DNA from: Collybia mongolica
Taxonomy: Eukaryota; Basidiomycota; Agaricomycetes; Agaricales; Clitocybaceae
NCBI GenBank assembly: GCA_013420905.1
Contig: JAAXNY010000008.1
Location: 1,240,001-1,304,000 of the forward strand
Direction: 5' to 3'
DNA: 64,000 nucleotides
The notes under the pieces are model-generated. The model was given only the letters and a program-made list of their open reading frames with translations, was not told the origin of the DNA and made no database searches. Both the position numbers and the translations under genes were made by a program. Below, piece by piece: positions 11,130 through 22,980 of the stretch (positions are counted from its first letter, which is position 1; each line of letters starts with the position of its first letter).

Positions 11130-14100
11130 TCATTCCTTGGAATGAGCAGGCGAGGAAGGTATGTCTGGCTGTGAGGGTGAATGTGGTGGCCGAGGGGATG
11201 TTGGTAACCCCATCATTCGCGAATGTCGATTTCCTCGGTCTGATTGTGTGATTGAAACATTCAGACCTCTGGTAGCTGCAACGTTAAATGCTTTGGTCAT
11301 TTTGGACGCGACAGGTGTATCTGGGGGTGTTACCCGAATGGCGCGATCATTTTGTTGTATTTCAGGCCCCGGATTGGATTCCGATGAGGACTCAACGGTA
11401 AAGTCGCCGTCTGTGGTTTCTGTGCCACTCTCATCATGGACAGATATGTCATCACCATCCGAAGGTGACTCCTCCGCGGACGCTGAGAGATGCCAAATTT
11501 TAGCCCGAAAGTTCAAGGGGAAGGATGACACCCACTTTTCAGAGAACGCCCTGTTAGTCCGAGGAGCTGATCAGCCGCTGCGTCCGAATATTGTCGACTA
11601 TTGCGCCGATGCAAATCCGATACCCCATCATTATCTCCATGGCCTCCTGCATCGCTTGCCTCTTCAGCGTCGACGTTAAAGACGCGGTTGAACTCGCCGA
11701 GCATCAGACTGAACACCCCAGCCGGAATACCCAGGGTCGGACTGAATACGATTCCAACATTACGCATAGTCATCTTGTTGACGCCAGAGTTTTGGACAAT
11801 CAGAATCAGATGGGCGGTCAGGGCACGGAGAAGGCTATAGTTGGCGATGGGAAGTGCCGCGATCAGCTGCGAGAGCTCCCTAATTCGTTCTTGGGCGTCC
11901 ACAAAGTCTGTTTATTATACACAGGTGGGGTCAAGTTGCACTCATAAGGGGACACGTGGATACGACGCACCAATTACAGCAAGAAACTTAAGATGCAGAT
12001 CACGAGTCAGTATGCTGGCTGGCAGTTCGCGCAAGAAACTTTTCAGAAGCCCGGCGATGGCGTGCGGGTCCCAGTACTCGTCAGATGCAAGGAGATCAAC
12101 GTCTCCCTCTGAAAATAGAGTTAGCTTAAATAGGTACAATGAATTGGGTAAGAACACATACCCATGTTGAATCTGTCCTTGAGGTTTTTGATAACGGCAG
12201 AACTGCCACTCAATCGGTAAATACCTTCCTCTTGATCGGCCTTTTTGGCTTCGAGGTATTGGATGGAACGGAAAACGATCGCGGGAAGATTAGCTATTTG
12301 GGCGACATCAAGGGCCTCATCCAACGTAACACCAAACACGGCTCGAGGAGTATATGTCACAACAGGATGGTTAGCTTTGTCACCTACAAAGGCCATCAGT
12401 CTTTCGTAAGTGGAGAAAGGGTTCACGCACCATTAGCTTTCCCGAAGCCCCAGAACGAACGAGACTTGGCCTTTTCACGTCGTTCTGCAGCGGTCGACTC
12501 GGACACCGACGGGGCATCTTTACCACCAAACTTGAAACCGGAAGGAATAGGGGCCCCATTAATAGGACCCGAGATTACTTTGGACTTTCCGTTAACGTCA
12601 AGTTTGTCAGGTGAGGGTATTCGATCCACAGGAGATGCTGTAGTTGGTGAAGACGCGACGGTGTTCAATGTTGGATAAAAAGATTTGCGTCCATCATGTG
12701 GATCACGCGTACGATGCCGTTCTGGTGAAACTTGGCGATTGCTTCGGCCAGCCCGATGATCCTGCAGATCTGGATAGTGTCCCAGTTCAGAGTTAGCACG
12801 CTGACCAAGAGGACCATTTCCAGGTTCAATATGGTAATGTGAAGCGGCCGATAACGGGGATGAATCGGGGAGGCTGGATGGCTGCCCCTGGCCCCGTTCC
12901 ATGATCCTTCGAGCATTTATGTTTTGGGCATCAAAATTGGAACCTGCGCCTTGGTGATCGGTTGGCGAAGGTTCGACAGACTTCGCAGGACTTGTAGACC
13001 TATTAAAATTGTCAACTATCGCAAGGGGAGGTTGAAATAGTTTGGTATTGCTATAATCTGGGGGAAGCTGTGAGATCGGGATGGCGGCACCCTTGGATAC
13101 CGAGATATCATCTTTCGACAGACCTCGAATGGGCCTTCGGGAAGATGGACTATCATGAGAACTAGTACTCGAGCGAGGCTGGGCCGCACTTTGGTGTGCA
13201 GTATTAATCGAGATTGGGCTTGTGCCATATTTGACGGGTTCCTCGCTGTAGGTGCCAGAAAAGTAACGGACTAGGATCTCGACCCAGGTATCCCTGTCCT
13301 CGTCGCTTTCAGCGCAGAGCACGTGTCGAGGATGATTCCCTCCTGGGCCCTTTTTCGCTTCAACGATGAGGAAGGCGTGCCTATACTCTTTCTCTTCATC
13401 AGTAGTCGGTGCCCGTTCGCTTCGCTGTTGACGTCCGATTTGAGCGCCAGTTACAAGAATGGAACCAAGATGTGCGCCTCCACGCTATAGTGGACGAAGC
13501 GCCAGTTAGCCAATATCCGACGGGGTAGACGGTTAAAGCCACGTACGCAGTCATAATACTCTAAAACCGGTCCCTGTAATACAAAATAGCGAGTTTTCCA
13601 CCCCCCAAAATTCTTTCCCCTTTTCGTCAAATACCCTTCCTTATGACCAACCTGCATCACAGGCTGCTTCGTTTCACGCATAATGTCAGACGTGAAAAAG
13701 GCGATAACCTCATTGTTATTCTTCACGGGTAGATTGATGAGCGTCTGCAAGTAGTTTTCAAGGACAGCCTAGGATATCAGACAACGTTATTTGTGAAAAC
13801 AATGGTCGGTTTCGAAACCCAGGATACGAACCTTCCTCTGGTCTACCTTCGCAGGTGCATGGTCTTTCCACAATTTCCCCTCTGGTAAATTAGCGATTTT
13901 TTTCCCGATACCCTTCCCGACGCTACTTCGCACCCTCTGATCGAGCCCTAACACATCCGAGTACATCTTCTCCACCTTCCACCCTTCCTTTCCATGTCCT
14001 GGGTTCACAAATACCACAAATGAAAGCACTTCTTTACCTCGATCATTTGGACGTACAAAGGAGTGTGACACCGTTATCATAGTATAAGGAAGGTCACTCG

Positions 14101-16208
14101 AGAGGAGGGGAAGCTCACGGAATGAAGCAGGAACGGAATGTATCGAGGGCTGAGATTTTTCTTGTTCCATGCGCAACGATTGAGTCGATGTGTTTGGTGG
14201 TGTCTGCTGGAGAACTAAATCTGGGGACATCTGTTGCGTTTGGGTATACATTTGGGGCTGCTGCATTGCAGGCTGGGTAGCGAATTGTTGACCAGATATG
14301 TGCGGACCCGGAGGCGGAAGCGGAAAGTCCTCTACGACTGCGCGAGATTTGGGCTCACGGCCCTGCGCTTGTGTGTGAAGTGAGTCCTCCGGCGAGGGTT
14401 GTCTCTGAGGGCCGTCCCGCGGCGAAGGTGTATCAACTACTTCGTAATCCGTCTCCGTGTCAGCCTCCGGTCCCGTGACGGCTGAATCTTGATCGCCATC
14501 ATCATCATCTTCCTCCTCGCCCATATCCAAAAATTCACTGGTGCCGCCGGGGCTGTCAGCTTCACCCATGGTCCCTGCTACGGGCGGCGCCAAACTACCA
14601 GAACTTTCTGGAATCATAACCTGGGGCTGTAACATACGTGACACTGTAAATCTTGCGGCGAACGCATCAGCCCGTGGGCTGGGAACAGGTGAATCCGTCA
14701 TGTTGGCAATATATTGCCTGGCTTCATCAGGAAGAGATATCCGGGAATCCCGAGAGAGTATCTGTGGATGCGACCCTTCTAAAATGGTTGACAACATTCC
14801 GTTGCTCGTTGTGGCAGGTGTGACAATTTGAGGAGCGCCCATTGGGGTGGGTGTAGGGGTTAAAATTTGAGGCGGGTATGGTTGGGATTGAATTTGGGGG
14901 GTGGTGGCGCTTCGTTGAAGCAACTGATGTTGGTCAGCCAACGGTGCCCCGAAACCAGCCGGTGCAGTTTGTGGTGTCAGCCCTCCGTTGTGCTGCGAAA
15001 GGTGGGTCGAAGACATATAGGGCGAGGTGGCAACAGAGGAAAATCCATGGTTAAGATTATTCGAGGAAATCGAAGGGTTACTGCTGTTGCCAGTGTTTGT
15101 ACTGAAACCGCTGCTTATCGAATCAGCCAGACTAGATTTACGGGGATGGGCCGAGCCCCGTGTTTGTGGAAGAATAGCATCACCGTTCGCTACACCATTG
15201 AGTAAGTTTGCGGAAGTGTCTTGGGGAGAGGACTGTAATTGTCCGTAAGGATTCGTTTCCTGGGTTGCTGATACAGCTGATGCAGGGAAAGGAAGGTTTT
15301 CAGCCCGTGGTGGAACGATCAGGGGCGCTGGGGAGTGCTTCTGCGACCTCATACCCTGGTTCAAGTTTGACTGGGGAATGGCGTAATCCCCTAACGCTGA
15401 AGGTGCAGATGAAGGTGGGGGTAGAAGTGTTTGGGGCCGGGATGCGACAGAGTTCTGTGAGCTGTACTGGCTCGAATTTATCTGGAATGTGAGGTCTCGT
15501 TCGCGGGGCGAAAGGGGCTCATGGGAACGAGACGAGTGAAGGGAATGGTGCCCAGACCGAGGGGTTGCTGAAAAGGGGATTGGTCGCATGACATTTGTAT
15601 AAAGCATCACACTTACGTAGATCATCTGAATAATGCCTTGACATTGTCTGCCGGAGATCACCATTAGACGATGGACTCTGTGGGTTTGCGGTGGACGAAT
15701 TGTCGCTGAAACTACGCTGCGCGGACTTGTCTCCGCTGGCCCTATGTCGCTTCCCGCCATGTCCACTATTGCTCCCCGTGCTGGAGGGATTAGAAATACC
15801 CAATTTAGATTTCAATGCATCGCGTTCTCCTCGCACTCTCTCAAGCTCTTTGAGAATCTGGTTATACCCAGACCGTTGTTTCTCGATGAGTTTCCAAAGT
15901 TGCGCGTTCTGTGCACAAAGAACGTTACGATCGGTTACGGAGTGCTCAAGGGCGGCTCCTTTGGGGTCCGCGGAGCCTGCATATAACCTTAAAAGCGATG
16001 CGGTAGTAACTGGACGGTCCTTGTTCACAGATGGCGTGGAACTAGATGAGGCAGGTATGGTTGATGAAGATGTGGACGCAGCCGATGTCGCCAGCTGACG
16101 TTGGGGAGTTTGGGCTGGAGATGGTTGGGAAGAGTGTGGAAATGGTAGTCGTTCACTCCTGGAGGGCGTGCCGTATATACTGGCTGCACTGGCAGCGTTG
16201 AAGGACAT
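11130..16208 (-). CDS. BEM3: BEM3-like Rho GTPase-activating protein (coiled coil, PX, PH, RhoGAP)
   Basis: Rho/Cdc42 GAP acting at membranes in polarity. ATG at 16208 (MSFNAASAASIYG). Domain order: short coiled coil near residues 90-140 (CAQNAQLWKLIEKQRSGYNQ and on), a long disordered Ser/Pro/Gln-rich stretch (exon about 13787-15766) ending in a PX domain (DLPYTMITVSHSFVRP ... VLSFVVFVNPG), then a PH domain (VGHKEGYLTKRGKNFGGWKT, RYFVLQGPVLEYYD, ... DTWVEILVRYFSG). A second disordered linker precedes RhoGAP (FGVTLDEALDVAQIANLPAI; EEGIYRLSGSSAVIKNLKDR with the arginine finger; LLKSFLRELPASIL; MRNVGIVFSPTLGIP). A final intron at about 11485-11535 joins RSLK to TSAEESPSDGDD. The architecture is that of yeast Bem3. 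Frames join across all introns, so it appears intact. Confidence 0.92.
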
Positions 16209-16725
16209 GGGGGCAAGAAATAACAGTCAAGACAAGCACCTGAGAAGGTTGGAGAAGTGCAGGGTCGAAACTTGAGTAAAGTTCGGGTTCTTTTCGATTT
16301 GGTTGCGCCAAGATTAACGCCGGGTTAGTCCCGATAATCTGTGGCGATTGCAACAACGATGAGCAGCTGCAAGCTCACTGTAAAGAACGACAACGAGAGC
16401 AATGATGGCAAGTATACAACTGTTTACAAGCGTCTCTTTGCTCAGACCATCTGCTTCGAAATTCCAAAACTGTCAGCTCGGCTCATCATTCATGTGACTC
16501 CTCTCCTCCCTACTTTCACTCTTGGCTCATCTGTCGACTCGTATGGATACCAGTCTCAGTACAGGAAATCCTTCTGTTTAGGGTCAAGCTGGACCCTTTA
16601 CCTATATGTATCTAGCGCCAGCTGAGTATCATCTTCTCTTCCCGCCACCTCCTTTGCTGCACTTTGCTGCTAGTTATCTCTCATCACAGCCACGATCAAT
16701 CACGAATCCCAAGTGATCACCTGTC
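16209..16725. promoter_or_regulatory. Divergent region upstream of BEM3-like gene and the 16726 exon
   Basis: 517 bp, CT-rich toward 16500-16680. Likely promoters for both directions. No gene recognised. Confidence 0.35.
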
Positions 16726-16923
16726 ATGCCATCCTGGCCAAGTGATATTTTGTTGGGAGGAGCACTACCCAGACCTGTCACCCAGGAGATTGTGTTGACA
16801 TATGTACCAGCATCTCAGGAGTCGATAGGCAGGTTGTACGACAAAGGAGACACAGCTGTAAATAAGCAAGAATATGTAAGTGAAATTGCAGAAAACACTG
16901 TGGGGAAAAGGGCATGTGCTTAG
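16726..16923 (+). pseudogene. Orphan first exon (MPSWPSDILLGG...) next to the mobile-element block
   Basis: The frame starts at a good ATG, has host-like base composition, and reads MPSWPSDILLGGALPRPVTQ, then EIVLTYVPASQESIGRLYDK. After ...NKQEY at 16875 there is a canonical donor GTAAGT. Without splicing the frame stops at 16923, just before a MITE. Downstream exons are not adjacent: the next host-like DNA is 26 kb away at 43333. It may be an interrupted gene, a gene with a very large intron, or a short protein. Family not recognised. Confidence 0.45.
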
Positions 16924-16930
16924 TGAATAC

Positions 16931-17204
16931 CAGACTCCTACCCAGTGTGTTTACACAAAATATATTCCCACCTTAATTTATCCGACCTTTATCCGAAACT
17001 TTTCAACAAACTATTACTGCGCCCCATTCACCAAAGTCAGATTAGTGTAAGGTTGCTGAGCAGTCCAAACAAGACCAACTTTACAAGTGGTGCCAGTCAC
17101 TGGGGTGCAGTAATAGTTTGAAAAGTTTTGGATGAAGGTTGGATAAATTAAGGTGGGAATACATTGTGTAAATAAACTGTACCCCATGGCTGGGTAGGAG
17201 TTTG
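16931..17204. mobile_element. Palindromic MITE with long TIRs and 9-bp target duplication
   Basis: About 100 bp at each end are inverted copies of one another. The ends read CAGACTCCTACCCAG (left) and, reverse-complemented, CAAACTCCTACCCAG (right). Both arms contain ATTCCCACCTTAATTTATCC and then AACTATTACTGC. The 9-mer AGTGAATAC flanks both sides (16922-16930 and 17205-17213). No coding capacity. A 9-bp duplication suggests mobilisation by a MULE-like or other transposase; the 5'-CA start would also fit hAT, which gives 8 bp. Inserted in the putative intron after the exon at 16726. Confidence 0.88.
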
Positions 17205-17420
17205 AGTGAATACATAGAAAATCACATGATGGGATAGCATAGTATTTTCTCCCAATGTCTCTGGTTGATTACATTGGAGTTAACCATTGTATTGTGTGCA
17301 TAATATAAGCTTACAAGAAATTAGCAGACACTGGGCCTGTATTAAGATAATTCAACTGAACTTATTTGAAACATATATAAAACTTTTTCATAATTATTTA
17401 CAATTAGATAAAACGAGTTA
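17205..17420. other. AT-rich DNA between MITE and Helitron block
   Basis: 216 bp, very AT-rich, no frame or repeat recognised. Could be remaining intron or intergenic host DNA. Confidence 0.3.
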
Positions 17421-17441
17421 TCTGTATATATTAAAGTCCTG

Positions 17442-18633
17442 TACATTAAAACAGAATGGTGTTTTGACCCTGGCTAAGCTGACTAATAGAAAGGTGACTA
17501 ATATTATTAATCAACAAGCATAGTACCCATGCTTTCAGCACAGAGGGTGGCAGTAAATAATATATTATTGCAGTGTTGCCAACTCTACAGTTTTCCAACA
17601 TAATAGCCACTATTATTATTTCAATGTTATTCCTTGTAAGTAATATCAAGATTGGTAAATACATAATAATATTGATATTGATATTTGTACGCTGTTTTTG
17701 AGTCATGTGACCAATCAGGTTCAGAGCTTACCTAAACTTGAAGCAGAGGCAAGTTGATTAGTCATTGAAGTTGATTAGTAATATTAGTCACCTTTCTAAG
17801 GTAGATGACATGCGTTCTGGTGGACATCACATGAGGTTACTAATCTGTGACCTCACCACATGCAGCCCCTTTCCCCAGACATGATAACACAATAATTGTA
17901 TGATAACAATACGATTGGTAGTAGTAAGTATGGAGAATGGTCATATGTATAGTATCTGAGAGAGGGAACATAATAGGATAGGAAATTGTACAAAATAAAA
18001 CCGATTTTAAATACAGATACTAGCTTTTTTGAGCTCTTGAAGAGCTGAGTCCACATTCACAAAATCAGGTTCGTTGTAAAGGATGCGATGGCAGCAACGG
18101 TCTGTCCTCCCAGGTAAGCAGTCAGAAAATCTCTCATACTCTTGTTTTCCTTGTCTGTTTTGTCCACTTCTTTCATGGGCCATGCCTTGGCTATCTTCCC
18201 ATTTTTACTGTTGAGATCAACATATCCATGTAGATCCTTGTTTGGATTGTATTTTCTTTTCATCAGATAGAATATATATTGCTAGAAATCCATTTTACAC
18301 GAGCACACCACGTTGACAAGTGAATAAATGTTTGCTTCCTAATTAGAACACCTCAGAACAAAATCCTGTGGGGCATCCCCAGTTCGCCCTTTTTGTCTAA
18401 TCGCTCTGCAACAAAATGTTTTAATCGTAAATATCTACCTTTTGTTGCAGCTACTTTTTTAAATGAGGGCAAAATGCAAGTGCCCCAAAGGAAATACTAT
18501 GGAGTCTCTGCCAAAATGTGCAATCTTGTCACGCTCCATCATACTTTAATCACGTGATGTCCACCAGAACACATGTTGTCTACCTTATTAGTTAGCTTAG
18601 CCAGGGTCAAAACACCATTCTGTTTTAATGTAT
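17442..18633. repeat. Segment bounded by a ~48-bp inverted repeat
   Basis: The sequence ACATTAAAACAGAATGGTG... CTGGCTAAGCT(G/A)ACTAATA occurs at 17442-17489 and inverted at 18587-18633. Between the arms lies a minus-orientation Helitron 3' end (CTTG at 17515, hairpin, then a strip matching 43247-43332). Inside it is also about 700 bp found nowhere else in the window, with a 68-aa minus frame (18057-18263). The Lys-rich frame starts MKRKYNPNKDLHGYVDLNSK and matches nothing I recognise; it could be captured host sequence. Confidence 0.6.
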
Positions 18634-18638
18634 AGGAC

Positions 18639-19270
18639 AAGCTTATGGCCTGTGGCTATGCCATGGCACTATAGCACTAGGCCATGGTTCATTACAGATC
18701 TTCCAGGTTGCTAGAGGCTCTGCCCCCAGATCCCCCATTCAGCCTGGAATATTTATCATATGTCACATCTCAATTTTTCAGTCATTACTTTACTTTTATG
18801 GAGAAATCTTATATACTATATCCAGCATATCCTATAACCCAACATCCTATAAACCCCACATCATATCATTTCAGTTGCACCCCCATTCTTGCCCTTATCT
18901 TGTAAATTTTTTGGAGCTGGGTATCCTACTGCATCCTACTGCACATGCCTGGAAACAAATCATATACTCTTAGCTTACCATTTTTTATTTCTATTCTATT
19001 CATATTATTCATATAGCCCATATCATACTTACAGTCACTCTTTATCTCTTAAGGCTCCAATTGTTTCATTTGTTTACTGTTTACCATTTCTGTTTAGTTT
19101 ACTGACCACCTATCTAAATGGTAAACAACTGGTAAACAAACAGTAGTAAATGGTCACCATGAGTGATGGGGTGGTGATACTACAGCATGCTGTATCCATA
19201 TTTACATCATATAACTTGCTATAATTGGCAAATGACAAATGGCATATATTACAAATATCCATTCCATGGC
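18639..19270 (-). mobile_element. 3'-terminal Helitron fragment, reverse orientation
   Basis: Reverse complement of the terminal ~630 bp also present at the ends of the copies closing at 33030 and 38012. Its 3' end (GCCATAAGCTTG preceded by the GTGGC...GCCAC hairpin) lies at 18639-18665. It contains the uninterrupted version of the site used by the Plavaka-type element (TCTCTTTATC region, about 19036-19050). Confidence 0.75.
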
Positions 19271-21055
19271 TGTCAAGGAGATATGTACTTGGGTGGAGTG
19301 GGCCAACACACTGTGTGGCAGGTACTTGTTCTTTATTTCTTTTCTCAGGAGAAATAAGTCCATTCTACATTCAGGAAGTTGTAAATGACTAGAAACAATG
19401 TAGGTGATAGTTTATGGAGGTCATGTGACCATGGGAAAATGTTACAGAGTAAACAAGCAATGCCTGTGCACAAAACCCAATGCCATAGCTTGCCCGAAAA
19501 CTGGGTTGATAAAGAACTTGTAACAAATCAAGAGCATACAGATAAAAACTTAGAAATGACTTTTACCTGGCCAATTCTGCTATCAAGCCTTTAATCAACA
19601 CAAAATAATCTAACATTACAAACCCTGTTTTGAAACCTGATACATTATACTTTGAAAAAATTACTCTCTGTCTAAGCCTATGTTTAAAACGATTAGAATC
19701 CAATGTAAATAATCAAGAGAAATAGTAATATATGGTTGAGAGAAATATTATGGGTTGAAGAAATATAGGTTCCAAGGATTTTGAATAGAGCTGATCTCTG
19801 TTAAATTAGAGCACTAAGAACTTTTCACCATAGATGTATGACAATTTACAAATGTGATAGGAAATGACTATACAATATTGGATGGCATCGTTATGTCTTT
19901 AATATAGTCAACTGGGTGTTCTGGAATATTAGAGGAGGTAGTAGAGGCTTTGGTGGGCTAACTGTAGTATTTGATGGTGACTGCCAACAAACCCTAATGG
20001 TTCACATGCACAGGCTGTGGGTACCTGACTCATGCACTCCCCCACTGTGGAATGAACTTCAGATACTCAAACTAAAGAAAGATATGTGCTTATATGGTGT
20101 TACTGATGATGAAATCAAATTTGTCAAATGGCAAATTGAGGTTGGCCATGGGAAGCTTACAGATGACAATGGAAATGTCACCTTATCTGGCTGCTTTCAC
20201 AGTGCTCAAAATACTGTAAAGTCTCTAATTGACACAAGATATCCTGACATTGGAAACCCTGTCCTAAAACCTGATACATTTTGTTCTGAGAGCTATTCTT
20301 TCTGCCAGAAATAATGATGTTGATACTCTTGATAAAAGATACTGGATATGATTCCTGGGGATGCTAAGGTGTACCACAGTACAGATTGTAAGGAATTGAT
20401 GGAGCTGAAGGCATGTAACCTGTTGAATATCTGAACTCTACCATTGTATCAGGGCTACCTGTATCTAAGCTAACTTTGAAAGTGAGGTGCCCTGTAATGA
20501 TATTGCACAATTTGAACCCAGTTGGTGATGTTTGCAATGGGTCAAGAGGAATAATAACATGGATGAGCAACTGTGCTGTAGAAGTACAGTTGATTGAAGG
20601 ACAAAATGATGGACATAGAGGATTTATCCCAAGAATCCAGATAATGCCACCTAACAGCCTGATACTGACATGATTGTAACTACATTTGTGACTGGAATTG
20701 TCTATGACAATGAACAAAGCTCAAGGGCAATGATTGCACCAAGTTGGACTTGAGTTTAGATGTTCTATACCCACATACAGAGAATTAAAGTTATGATACA
20801 AAATACTGCAGACAATAATATATATACTAAAAAAGTAGTATATGAAGAAGTGCTTTTAGATCAGAAATATTATATAGATTATGATTTGAACAAGGGAAAA
20901 AGGCTACAGCTGAAATATTTTGATTGAGCACAGAATAAAATATTGCAATTAGAAATGGGCATCTGGGGGCAGAGCCCCCAGCAAGCTGAAGGTTATGTAG
21001 TGGAGCCATGGGTGAGTGTAGCAGTGCTGTGGCATAGCCACAGGCCATAAGCTTG
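19271..21055 (+). mobile_element. Helitron copy H1 (3' portion), helicase-bearing
   Basis: 3' end at 21055: hairpin TGTGGCATAGCCACA, then GGCCATAAGCTTG. The next base begins another Helitron 5' end (TCTGTA), so H1 and H4 abut head-to-tail. Sequence 19285-19480 is repeated at 24415-24600 inside H4. The 5' end is unclear and may be at 17421 with insertions between. Confidence 0.7.
19880..20790 (+). pseudogene. Decayed Helitron Pif1-type helicase, H1 copy
   Basis: Fragments in shifting frames match the C-terminal helicase of Helitrons. FGGLTVVFDGDCQQTL is the usual GGDFxQTLPV with changes. DDEIKFVKWQIEVGHGKL is followed by SLIDTRYPDIGNPVL, and later VRCPVMILHNLNPVGDVCNG and SRGIITWMSN. Stops and frameshifts separate these blocks, so no functional protein is possible. 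Confidence 0.8.
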
Positions 21056-21061
21056 TCTGTA

Positions 21062-22470
21062 TCTATAACATATGGGAGAGTCAAGGTGGGAATTGTTCAA
21101 GGATGAGTCAGCATTGGTCAGCATGACTAATATTTGTCAGCTATTTGTAATCACTCTCAAAACTTTCTCTTATAGTCTGCTGCACATGACTGTACTGATC
21201 ATGTGACCCAGTCAAAACATCGGTCAATCCCACCCATATAAAATTTCTTTCTATAATCTGCTCAACCAGGGATAAGCTGTAATGAGAACAACTACAAGAA
21301 AACAGTTTGCATTGCTTCACACCCCTGCTGTTGGAGTGGGTTGTAGTAGTAATTAGTATCAAACTCAAGATTTCTGCTCCTTTAGTAGTGGGTTCTGTCT
21401 CTTTACTATTATAGCTCCAGGAGGGGCATATGAGGTGGTCTTGCAGGTTTTCTACCTGACCCCATACAGGCATGGATATCTGTCCAGCCTGCAGAAACCT
21501 GTGGGAAACAGGCCTTGGGGTCCCAAAAGTAGGGCCCCACTCAAAATAATGAAAAGATTCTATTGTAATCATAATTTGGTTAACCCTTGGCCATTCTGAA
21601 ATGTGTAGGGTTATGGATCTATGGGTCAGAGGAACAATATCTGTTGGAATACCTGTGCCATGGGCTAATTACTGTAAAAAATGATACAGGCACAGAAAAA
21701 TGGTAGTTGATAGTTGTAAATGCAACCCGATGTCATGCTGTGCTAACCCAAGGTTGGCCAGAATGAGATCTTGCAGAGGAACCCAAAGGCATATTTAAGA
21801 AGTCAGGTAAAGGCTGTCTACTTACCTAGCAGAGGGGAATACTCTGCAGATCCTCTGCTAGGGGTCTCTATTCTATATACTTATTCTAGACAATAGCTAT
21901 GAAGTCCCATTGTTGCCATGTGGCTCAGGGTTACAAGGTACATATATTATATACAAGCAAGTCATTGTGCTCTGATGGTTATGCAATAAGTAAGGCATAT
22001 GAGTGGCAATACTGGGCATCACAATAGCAGGGTGTACAGGTGCCAATGGCAAGAGGTGCTGATAGCAGAGGTGTGCTGACAGCAGGGTATCTGATGAACA
22101 ATGAGTGAATGTTGATATTGAGAGTTGTGATAGTATATTGGGCATTCCCCCTACAATATTATGGAAAAGGTACATATAATTCCACAGGTGTTGGGGATCT
22201 GACCCACACTCTAACCCAGGTGAGTCTAATTTCAAGCACTCATGGCAAGTAATTGCCAAGATCACAGGTAGTTAACAGATATAAATGTCACAAACAATAT
22301 GAGCACCTCAATGTCTACCCATAGATTAGTAGTAGCTCATATACTTTCCTTCAAGCAAGGGCCTATCATGCCAAAATAAAGTAATACATATTATTTGGAT
22401 TAGCTATTGTGCCAATTATTGGGATAAAGCATTGTGGGGCACCATGCCAAAGGCATGGGTCTTTAGCTTG
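21062..22470 (+). mobile_element. Non-autonomous Helitron H0' (1.4 kb)
   Basis: 5' TCTATAACATATGGGAG after A at 21061. The 3' end is hairpin CATGCCAAAGGCATG, then GGTCTTTAGCTTG at 22470, followed by T. It interrupts H4 between TCTGTA and TATTAAAG. It has no duplication and no coding capacity. A second copy (H0, 33255-43246) shares both termini and the interior. It carries the empty sites for H2/H3 (between 21072 and 21073) and for Harbinger (CTACAATATTATGG, about 22151-22164). Confidence 0.82.
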
Positions 22471-22980
22471 TATATTAAAGTGCCAGGAACGTGGGAATTG
22501 ATTGTGACTAATCCTGACTAAGCGCTGACTAAGTCTGACAAAGCAGCAAAAAAGTTGTCTTTTAAGTAGAGTGCTGACTAAGGATGACAAAGCAACAAAA
22601 ATTGTTGTAAGTCACATGCTATGTCACCTGCTCAAGTCACCTGCTCAAATCACCTGTTCAAACCAGCTCAAGTCACCATGACCACCATGTCACATAACCT
22701 CTAAAGTGCACTAAGTCAATAAATATTAACCCATTTGTATGCACACTTCCTCATAAATTTCAAATGCTCAAACTAAATTATAAAAAATACATTCAAATGG
22801 TGCTACTGCTCATGAAATTACAGACAGACAAAAATGAAAATGACTTTTACCTGACTAATTCTGCTATAAGGCCTTTAATTCACACAATATATTCCCTATT
22901 TTAATTACATCATATTATATTATATTTATTTAAAAAAATGTTCTATCCAGGTCATAATCACATGCAAAGTCACCTGCCTC

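Noticed and set aside
11161..11679. 172-codon plus-strand frame
   Set aside because: Lies antisense to BEM3-like exons whose frame and domains are clear.
19916..20314. Functional helicase gene
   Set aside because: Only part of the Pif1 domain is open; the Walker A region and the C-terminal motifs lie in other frames behind stops.
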